Shown: positions 56,830-64,000 of the stretch, in pieces
Numbering within the stretch: the stretch's first letter is position 1
How the letters are laid out: the number at the start of each line of letters is the position of its first letter
Origin: Mrakia gelida
Lineage: Eukaryota; Basidiomycota; Tremellomycetes; Cystofilobasidiales; Mrakiaceae
Assembly (NCBI GenBank): GCA_024345305.1
Contig: BRON01000017.1
Location: 434,001 to 498,000, forward strand
Direction of reading: 5' to 3'
Length of the DNA: 64,000 nucleotides
Program-made: the position numbers and the translations under genes
Notes under the pieces: generated by a model
Told to the model about the DNA's origin: nothing
Seen by the model: the letters and a program-made list of their open reading frames with translations, nothing else
Database searches by the model: none

Positions 56830-57971
56830 CTAACCGACTCTGAGACCAAGAGCCAATCCTCCCAAGAAGGTGGCTCGTTGTTGGAAGTCCCTAATCCATC
56901 CCAAACGCAAAGGCAAGCAACGACGCGTCAGTTCGTCGTTTCGTCTCGTCCGTCGCGCAAGCCTCTCGATCTCTCTCTCCTCATCCTCCGAAACCCTCAC
57001 GGAAAAGTCCCCAAGAGACAGATGATTCACTCACCTAGTCAAGAAGTCCACGACCCAGCCCCAGAGCCTCGTCACCGTCAACCCAGAAGGCTTCCCTCCC
57101 GGTACGTCCGAGGGAGTTGAGGTCAACTTCTCGTAGGCCGACGAAGCTCGAGACCAGTTGACTTTGAGGATATTTACGGAGGAGAGGTACTGGAGGAGGA
57201 CTGTGGACGTGCACGAGCGAGTACGAATGGGGAGGAAGGTCAGGAGAGGAAGGAGAGGAGAGCGAGTGAGAACGAGGAAGCTGCAGGGGGAGGAGGGGGA
57301 CGAACCGAAGACACCTCCGAGCAAGAACGCCAATGCTTTGGCACCCTTCTTGATGAAGATCCCAGCGCAGATACCACAGACTGCTCCGAAGGTGAGCTCG
57401 TAGGCTGTCGAAAAAGAAGGGGAGGGAAGGAGAGAGAGAGGTGAGCTTTCGTTCGATGCGATGGGGGAGGATGACGAGTTCGAGATCGTGGAGGGACGAA
57501 CGGTTCACGATGGATTGAGCAGCTGGAGGTGGGGATGGTGGGGGTGGTGAAGGTACTTGAGCTGTAACAACGAGCGAACGACCAAGGCAAACGAGATCAG
57601 CTTCGACGAGAGAAGGAAAGGGATGGGAAGCAAGAGCTCAACTCACCTTGACACCAAACGTCCTTCTTCCCTCCTCCAGCAGCCTTCCAAACAGCCATCA
57701 ACCCAACAGCCCCAACACTAACACCCATCACCTTCCCCCAGTTCACTCCCTCCCCAGCCTCCTGGGTCTGGGTCCGAGCGATGACTCTGGGAGGAGGAAG
57801 GTTGGATCCTCCGTTGAGGCGGCTGATGACTCGAGGGTGGTCTTTGAACGAAGGAGACCCTGCTGGAGGTTGCCAGTACGATCGGAGGGAGGAGGAGGAG
57901 GAGGATTTGGGGATTTGGGAGAGGAGAGACTTGGGGGTGAAGAGGAGGGGGAGACGGAGAGGAGGTGGCAT
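56830..57971 (-). CDS. FUN14 family protein (FUNDC1-like, mitochondrial outer membrane)
   Basis: The start MPPPLRLPLLFTPKSLLSQI is a basic, Ser-rich mitochondrial-type N-terminus. A first hydrophobic segment is KVMGVSVGAVGLMAVWKAAG. After a Pro-rich linker comes the FUN14 core YELTFGAVCGICAGIFIKKG then AKALAFLLGGVF, VLLQYLSSVNILKVNWS, matching the family pattern G-x-x-x-G-x-x-x-K-K ... G-x-x-x-x-x-L-Q-Y-L-x-S. A last membrane helix ATFLGGLALGLRVG ends at the stop. Animal FUNDC1 is a mitophagy receptor; no LC3-interacting YxxL motif is obvious in the N-terminus here, so a mitophagy role is not supported by sequence. Exons join at introns with CTGAC branch sites. Confidence 0.82.
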
Positions 57972-58720
57972 GGTTGAAGGGAGGGGGAGGGAGTCAGGGT
58001 TGGGAGGACGAAGGGAGGGGAGGAGGGATCAGGGAGGTTGGGGAGGAGGGAGCTCGTCATTTCAGTCGAGTATCTTCCCTTCTTCTGATAGAAGAAAGTG
58101 ATTCTCCGATGGATACTCTGTATCTCAGCCGGACAATCCCTCGATTTTCCGTCAAGGAAGTTTTAGCGAAGAAGGGAGGAGAGCGTGCCCGAGATCGATT
58201 TTCGACGCGCCGATGTCCTGCTGATCTCGCTCGTTCGCTCTCAGGAACAAAGCTGAAGGGGTGATTATGTAGATAGATAATTCACAAACAGTTCCTGGAT
58301 ATCCTACATGTCTACGAGAAGTCGGTCCGCGCAGACGAAGACGATCGGGAGACGGAGGTGGTCGTCGTCGTCTCCCTCCTCCGAGCCGTTGTAGGAGTGC
58401 TGAGATTGAGGTACCGTCGGGAGATCTAGGGGGAGGGAACGGTAATAGGCTTATTCAGTAAGAGAAAGTGACAAGGAAGTGGATAGTCATTCGGAGATGG
58501 GCGAAGATGAAGGACGTACGTTCTTCGTTGAGCTCGCGAGCTCGACCTCTCCTCCCAAATCGAGGGAGGCCATAGCTGAGGACTGCTCGAAGCCAAGCTT
58601 GGCGTCCTCCAGCGTTGCGGCCTTTTAATTCCGTCTCTGACTTCGATCAGTGACAAGGAAAGGTCGAGGGGGACGGGAGGAAGGGAAGATCGAGGAAGGA
58701 GGAGGAGTGAGCGAGCGAGC
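57972..58720. other. Intergenic, possible short minus-strand gene
   Basis: 749 bp. Between 58660 and 58310 the minus strand has a protein-like stretch (ATLEDAKLGFEQSSAMASLD) followed by a GTACGT donor, and a downstream open stretch (VPQSQHSYNGSEEGDDDDHL). The phases do not join cleanly, so I do not call a gene. Confidence 0.3.
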
Positions 58721-59348
58721 TCAATGATTGAGTCGGAAGGGTTCTCGCTTGAGGGGTTTGACGGTATCCCAGGGTTGTCCTTTTGGGAGTCTGGTTGATG
58801 GGAAAGATGTTCTCGAGGTCAGGGGAGGCTCAGGGAGATGATGAGAGCGTAGAAAAGCGAGGGAAGGAGGAGAGGGAAGAGAGCGGAAGGACGACTCGAC
58901 TGCACTCACGGTTGATCCAAGGGGAAGACTCCGTCATTGTTCATCAGCACCTTCGAGACGTCTACTGCTGGCATCCCAGGACATCTAACAGTCACGGGGA
59001 AGAGGAAGGCTTCTGGTCAGCTAGGAGGCATGAGCGAGGACGGACGGAAGGAGGAAGAGGGAAGGAGATGACTGAGTCGTTCTCTCGAGCTCACTTTCTA
59101 AACACCCTTGGGACAGGGTAGCAAGTGACCGTTCCTCCGGGCAGACGAGCTCCAGTCGTCGGATCGTATCTGAAGTGAGGCTGGCAGGCGAACTGAACGA
59201 TATCGTACATCGGGCAGTGGGGATGTTTCCGGAAGGTCGAAGGTGAGGAGGAGGAAGAGGAGGATCCTGGGGTGTCCTTGTTTCGGTGAGATGGAGGAGT
59301 CGGAGGGGAGATGATGGTGATGGCGCTTGGTTGGTTGGAGGAGGACAT
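58721..59348 (-). CDS. Som1-like mitochondrial inner-membrane protease accessory protein (tentative)
   Basis: Small protein of about 125 residues in three exons: 59348 to about 59098, about 58987-58911, and about 58793-58721. The N-terminus is Ser/Pro-rich. The folded part holds CPMYDIVQFACQPHFRYD, TVTCYPVPRVFRKCPGM and VDVSKVL. The spaced cysteines with a 'C-x-P-x-x-R-x-F-R-x-C' core resemble fungal Som1, a factor of the Imp1/Imp2 inner-membrane peptidase complex. The resemblance is short, so other small Cys-motif mitochondrial proteins remain possible. The C-terminus QPWDTVKPLKREPFRL is basic. Joins are phase-consistent. Confidence 0.5.
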
Positions 59349-60202
59349 GGCGAGAGAAAAGGCAGAGGAGGGAGTCGTCGTTGCTGGATGAGAGGAGAGG
59401 GAAGGAAGTCGTGCGAGCTCACACGAGAGGGCTGATTAAAAAGTAAAGATGAGCCTCGCTTTCCATCTGGTCCAAAAAAATATTCTCCTGAGAGTGAAGC
59501 GGTGATAGTCTATTCGCTTCTCAAAAGGTCAAAAGCCACCCAGAAAAGGGAAGGCAGTCTCGGGACGCTTGACGACGTCGCGTCGACGTTTCGCCTCTCG
59601 ACCGCTTCAGCGGCCTTCTTCATCCCGTTTTTGGGGCTCAGAACTCGACGAGAGGCTTCTCGATCAAAGCGTGTATTGCATCCGAGTCCTTCGATGGCTG
59701 CGAGAAGCTTTCAAACCGACGTCGATCCGTCGCGAAGGGGCCTGGGCCAAAACCTCAACGGGGAGAGCTCGCGCTGTTTCTCCTTCCCTTTCAACGCCGA
59801 CCCCCTTCCCTTTCCTCAACCGAGGCTTCGAGCAATCTTCAAACCCCGCAGATCAGTAAAAGCGCCTATCTATCACGAAAATAGCTGATCATCGAACGGG
59901 AAGGTTTCATCCTTTCCACGTTTATGATAAGGGAAAGCTACGAGTCGACGTTTTCCCTTCAAACCAACGTCTTCGTCCGCTCTTTCCTTCTTTGGCCAGT
60001 CTTTTCCCTTCTCTTCTCGTTCGGTGGATCATCGCCTCTCACGCTCCTTAGACTCGTAGCAGCTTAGAGGTGAGTCTTCATGAGCTCTCTCGTCTCGTTG
60101 TTCGGAGCGAAGAGCTGACCTCCTCCCTCCCTCTCGATCTCGCAGCTTCGACCTCCTCTCCCTCCTCCCTCTTCCTCGCTTCCACACCCACTCTCGCAAT
60201 CA
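59349..60202. other. Intergenic: Som1-like and GT25 upstream region
   Basis: 854 bp between divergent genes. It contains the 5' leader intron of the GT25 gene at its right end. Elsewhere frames are open but without motif or splice support. Confidence 0.4.
60070..60145 (+). other. 5' UTR intron of the GT25 gene
   Basis: A textbook intron: GTGAGT donor at 60070, GCTGACCT branch site about 30 nt from the end, and CGCAG acceptor ending at 60145. It lies upstream of ATG 60203, so it is most simply a leader intron. Confidence 0.6.
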
Positions 60203-61816
60203 TGCTACCCTTCAGGACCCTCCTCAGATTCATCTCAGCGGGAACCTTAACGACCTTCATCCTCAAGCTCTACAGCCCTTCGTCCTCAGTCCTCCCTCAG
60301 CAGTCGTTCCACCTCTCCCCTACTGAGGTCCTCTCTTTCCGAGACCTCATCATCAACAAAGACTCCGAAACCAACCCTGGAGGAACTAACAAGCCTTGGG
60401 ATCACGTCTATGTCATCAACCTGGCTCATCGAGAAGGTGAGTCCTTCGCGATCGTACGGTGAACGAGCGACGACGACAACGACGCTGACTCTGTTTTTGC
60501 CCTTCAGATCGTCGCAGACACATGGCTCGACTGGCCGCCGCCTTGGACATTAGCATCACCTTCGTCGAAGGAGTCTCGTCGGAACATCCTGTCGTTCCCT
60601 GGATCATGGAGCGTCTGCTCGACGAACAAGTCGCAGGAGAGTCGTTCGTCGGTCCGCTCGAGACGATGCCTCAGCAGAGACGATGGGGACCGAAGGGAGA
60701 CTTGACCTGGTACGTAATCCATCCTTCGTTTTCCCTACTTCGTCGTGAGCGTCGAGCTGACCTCTGATTCTGATCCTCGATCTCGACGCACGCAGGCGTC
60801 AAAACGCTCTTCGTTCTCTCTCGCCTGCGCCTCCCTCCTACTCTCTTCGATCCCATCCGTCCAACGTTTCTCTCGTCTACCCCCCGGAACACCTTTCGAC
60901 GGAAACTATCAACCCTGAGGGTCAGATCGCTTGCAGCCTGGCGCATCTGAAGGTGTTCGAACTCGCGATGAAGAACGATGACGAGACGTTCTTGGTTCTT
61001 GAGGATGATGGTGAGTTACTGTCCGCTCTTCCTCTTTCCCCTCGAATTGCCTCAGCAACGACACCCTCCCTGGCGCGGCGCTCGAGATCGTGAAGGAGTC
61101 GCTCGTCAAGACTGACGCGTCGTCTCCTCTTTCGTCTCGCTCAGTCGACGCCGAGTTTGGACTTGTTGAGCGGTGGAAGGAGATGAAGCGAGGCCTCGAG
61201 CAGCGCTCGGAAGGTTGGGACATGGTATATCTCGGCTGGATTTGGGCTGACGAGAAGGCTAGTGAGTAGTCCCCTTCCCATCGTCGCCTCTGTCGCGAAC
61301 TTCAAACTGATCACTCGCCCTTCTCCCTCTCAGGCAAACCCGTCTTCAACCCCTCCCTCCGACCCTCCTTTCTCCCCGCCGGCTTGCACGCCTACTCTCT
61401 CTCCCATCGAGGAGTTCGCCGCCTCTACAACCGCCTCCTCGAATCGCCCTCCCTCTTCTCCCGTCCTCTCGACCACGAACTCCCTCGACAGGTCATCCAA
61501 CCTTCGAACGACCACGACGACCCGAGCTGGACATTCAACTCCTGGAGCGCGGTCCCTCCTTTGATCCTTCCTGGGGATGGAGGGCTTGGAACTGATATCG
61601 GACCTGGAGGGACTGAGTGGGGTGGTCTGTGAGTCGAGAAGTTCGATCAAGAGGAGACGCGTCGAGGATTCGTGCTGACTGTAGCTTTGCTTCGTCTCGT
61701 TCAACAGTCTCTCCGACTCCACCTGGGCGAGGATCGCAGCCTACGAAGGGCATCCTCGGGTGCCGGTGTCGGACGAGGATATCCAAGAGATGTTCGCGGT
61801 CTCGAAGGGGATGTAG
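60203..61816 (+). CDS. GT25-family glycosyltransferase (procollagen galactosyltransferase/LPS-type domain)
   Basis: Type II membrane glycosyltransferase. The ATG at 60203 starts MLPFRTLLRFISAGTLTTFI, a single N-terminal anchor. GT25 motifs: VYVINLAHREDRRRHMARLA (substrate-binding start of the domain), FVEGVSSEHPV, INPEGQIACSLAHLKVFELA, and FLVLEDDVDAEFGL, the metal-binding E-D-D block. WDMVYLGWIWADEKAS and LPAGLHAYSLSHRGVRRL follow; the latter is the conserved G-x-x-A-Y-x-x-S region. The end is variable. About 400 residues, five or so introns. In animals the domain adds galactose to hydroxylysine; the fungal acceptor is unknown. A longer frame starts upstream at 60070, but that runs through the leader intron. 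Confidence 0.87.
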
Positions 61817-62255
61817 TTCAACTCGCTCGCCGGTCGAGTTGAGTCGAGTCGGGGCGACGTGCTCGTTTCCGTGTTTCTTTCACCCTCTCTCTCTTTTACG
61901 TACATATCTGGGTTTCTTGATTTTTTTCCTCTCTAACTATACCCTCGTTTCCTCTCTCGGTAACGAATTCTCCTCTTCTCTCTCGGTCTTCTTAGCTCCT
62001 CACGCCCGATCTCTGTTTGCTTTCGCCTCGTTCAAACTAGAGCTCAAGGATAGTAGACGTAGATCTGTCATAAATGCATCAGTGGTTAATATCGACGGAA
62101 GTATGCTACGAGAAGAGGGCGAGTCGTAAAATCGTAGAAGAAACGGAACGGGAACGAAAGCAGCCAGCGGGAACGAAACGAAGCGGAGCAAAAGCAAGAC
62201 ACGAGCAGCAAGCAGGAACGAAGCAAAAACAAACCCAACCACCCAGCTTTCTCCC
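61817..62255. other. Convergent 3' intergenic region
   Basis: 439 bp between the GT25 and Ser-rich genes. It is T-rich at 61870-61935 and A/G-rich after 62040. No supported gene. Confidence 0.4.
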
Positions 62256-63866
62256 TCACAAAGCCCTCCCGACGTTCTCCCTCCCGAGATCCAAGAACAA
62301 CCCCGGCAACGCGCTTCTTTTGGGCAACGACTTCCCACTGCTGCTGCTCCTCGAACTCGTGCTGCTCCTGCTCGACGAGGACGATCTTGAACTTGTGCTG
62401 GACCTGACTGAGGGAGATCGAGTAGGGGAGGAGGGAGGAGAAGGTGCTGCCCTGAAGGGGAGGAAGTCGGTGGGTGGGTTGGGAGCGACGGAGGCAGGCC
62501 GATTGAGGGAGGGTCCTCGGTTGGAGGAGGGAGAGGATTGGGAGGCGAAAGGGTGAGGTTTGGAGGTGGGAGGTGGGGTGGAGGTATGTTTGGAACGAGA
62601 GGATGGACGGGGTGGTGGCGGAGAGTTGGAGATCCCAAAGGAGGGGAGGTGGAAGGAGGAGGAGGAGGATCGTTTGGACGAGGTCGACGACGCGTTCGAG
62701 CGAAGACGCGTCGGTTCGTCTTCGTCGAAGTCCCTCTCGGCGAATAGATCCCTCGATGGCGAGGGAGGAGTTCGCAGAGTTTCGTCGTCCGATTGATCCC
62801 TCCAGGGTGTTGAAGGTGTGCGAGGAGAGGCGTAGGAAGAGGAGGAGGGAGAAGTCCAGTGCGACGAGGAGGATGCTGAGGAAAGAGGGGGTGGGGAGGT
62901 GGGTGGAAGAGGGAAGGAGGAAGGATCGATGAAGTTGAGGGGAGTAGGTTTCTTGGTGGGGGGGTTGACGAGTGGGGAGGAGGTGGCGAAAGGGTGGCGA
63001 GAATGAGGAGGAGGGGAGGAGGGAAGAGGTGGAGGAGGGGAGGTTGGGAGGATGAAGTTGAAGCCGTCGAGGAGGGTGGAAGGTGGTTTAGTTGAGGTGT
63101 CCGAGAAGCCCGCTTCAGTAAACGAAGTCGAGAGCATGTCATCGAGGTAAGTTTTTGGTCGAGAGATGTCGAGAGATGAGAGTTCGTTGTTGTCGACCTC
63201 CTGCGTCGTCCCTCCGCTCTCCTCCTCTCCCTCGACCCCCTCGAAATCCTCCTCGTCGTCATTATCGTCCTCGAAGAAGGAAGACTGAGCCGCCCTCGTT
63301 TGCCACGCGGTCGTCCTCTCTTCTAGATCGATCTCTTCAAACTGCTCCTGGTCGTACGAGCTCCAGCCTTCGTGAACCTCCTCTGGAACGGTCCATAGTC
63401 CAGAAGCTGCTGGATCGATAGGTTTGATGCGATGGATCCTCTTACGAGGAGGTGGGATGATCGAGAGGCTGTAGCGAGCGGGGGTGGAGGTGTCCTCCTC
63501 TTGCTGGCTGAAGGGAGTGGGTCGAGAGGGAGGGGAGGTAGCAGGTCGAGAGGGCTGAGGGAGGAAGTCTGAAGAGCGACGAGAGGAGAGTGAAAGTTTT
63601 GAAGGGAGAATCCGTCAGCGTTGGTTCGGTAGAGATATGTGAGCGACAGAAAGGGAGGTCGGGGAGATCCTGAAGGGAGTTGTGACTCACAGAGATCCAT
63701 TCTCCGGTATCACGGACGTCGAGCGGAGGGAAGGGGAGGGAAGGAAGAGAGTTGAGCTTTGGGAAAGGGAGCGCTCGAAGGTCTAGAGATCTGCGTGAGG
63801 GTTGGGAGGGAAAAATATCCGTGAGTCCGTTAGCTGTCTCAACCGAAACCCAGGAGTTTTTCCCAT
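62256..63866 (-). CDS. Hypothetical Ser/Pro-rich protein
   Basis: No family recognised. Frame-consistent model: ATG 63866 (MGKTPG), a GTTTCG intron, then SLDLRALPFPKLNSLPSLPF and DVRDTGEWIS, a GTGAGT intron, and a long last exon. That exon contains RIKPIDPAASGLWTVPEEVH, EGWSSYDQEQFEEIDLEERT, an acidic stretch (FFEDDNDDEEDFEGVEGEE) and then about 300 residues of Ser/Pro-rich low complexity with many SP sites, ending GLFLDLGRENVGRAL. About 430 residues. The moderately ordered N-terminal part (residues 1-110) is the piece most likely to be conserved. The opposite strand also has open frames, but without start or splice context. Confidence 0.52.
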
Positions 63867-64000
63867 GTGTGGCGAGCGAAAAAGAACAAAGGAAAGGGAA
63901 CAAGGAACGCGAGGGGGAAGAGGAGAAGATGAAAGGGAGAAGGAAAAGAACAAGGGTTCGAGTGGCGTCTCTGTTTCGCACCGCAGGCGGGCCGAGGACC
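63867..64000. other. Right-edge upstream region
   Basis: Promoter-proximal sequence of the Ser-rich gene, cut by the window end. Nothing else recognised. Confidence 0.35.

Noticed and set aside
62000..63262. 420-codon minus-strand ORF overlapping the Ser-rich gene in another frame
   Set aside because: Its composition is Pro/Arg/Thr shadow sequence; the other frame has a consistent start and phase-correct introns.
1..64000. tRNA, rRNA, transposon, CRISPR or virus-like sequence
   Set aside because: I saw no T-loop/anticodon pattern, terminal repeats, reverse transcriptase or transposase motifs, or spaced direct repeats. A tRNAscan and repeat search would be decisive but could not be run.

Overview
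The window is nuclear DNA of a GC-rich, gene-dense and very intron-rich fungus. Introns are mostly 55-100 nt, with GTGAGT/GTACGT/GTTCGT-like donors, a strong CTGAC branch site 15-35 nt before the acceptor, and exons of very uneven size. This style, together with the gene set (alpha-1,3-glucan synthase, exocyst Exo70, two-RRM SR protein, fungal PTEN), points to a basidiomycete, most likely Pucciniomycotina (Rhodotorula/Sporobolomyces-like). The genus cannot be fixed from sequence alone. No transposon, tRNA, rRNA, CRISPR array or virus-like gene was recognised.

Layout, left to right: CCDC6/DUF2046-like coiled-coil gene (+, 566-2518); SRSF/Srp2-type SR protein (-, 3054-5893); MYND zinc-finger protein (+, 6144-7393); two-domain fasciclin protein with signal peptide and GPI-like tail (-, 7794-9879); cytosolic-type Xaa-Pro aminopeptidase (-, 10533-14323); scavenger decapping enzyme DcpS (+, 14559-16259); an F-box-like locus that looks frame-disrupted (-, about 16774-18806); Exo70 (+, 19119-22281); a low-complexity conserved-looking gene (-, 22766-25883); GT18 GnT-V-like glycosyltransferase (-, 26664-29596); HSBP1 (-, 30065-30728); an unassigned gene (+, 31000-32225); a giant alpha-1,3-glucan synthase with more than 50 exons (+, 32895-45058); PTEN (+, 45371-47827); orotate phosphoribosyltransferase (+, 48426-49480); 3-hydroxyanthranilate 3,4-dioxygenase (+, 49888-50887); a methyltransferase (+, 51280-53272); a multi-span membrane protein (-, 53476-56640); FUN14 family protein (-, 56830-57971); a Som1-like small protein (-, 58721-59348); GT25 glycosyltransferase (+, 60203-61816); and a Ser-rich protein (-, 62256-63866).

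The genes do not form a pathway cluster. Several are cell-surface or secretory (fasciclin, glucan synthase, Exo70, GT18, GT25). Others are RNA processing (SR protein, DcpS), primary metabolism (pyrimidine, NAD), or signalling and mitochondrial (PTEN, FUN14, Som1-like). Divergent pairs share short promoters: 5894-6143, 14324-14558, 30729-30999.

The most notable signals are architectural: many 7-20 nt microexons inside conserved motifs, at least one good GC-AG intron, phase-symmetric repeated exons in the SR-protein tail, and a strong excess of the palindrome GACGCGTC, mainly in introns and intergenic DNA. Exon boundaries were read by eye from splice signals and reading-frame continuity. They have not been checked against transcripts.
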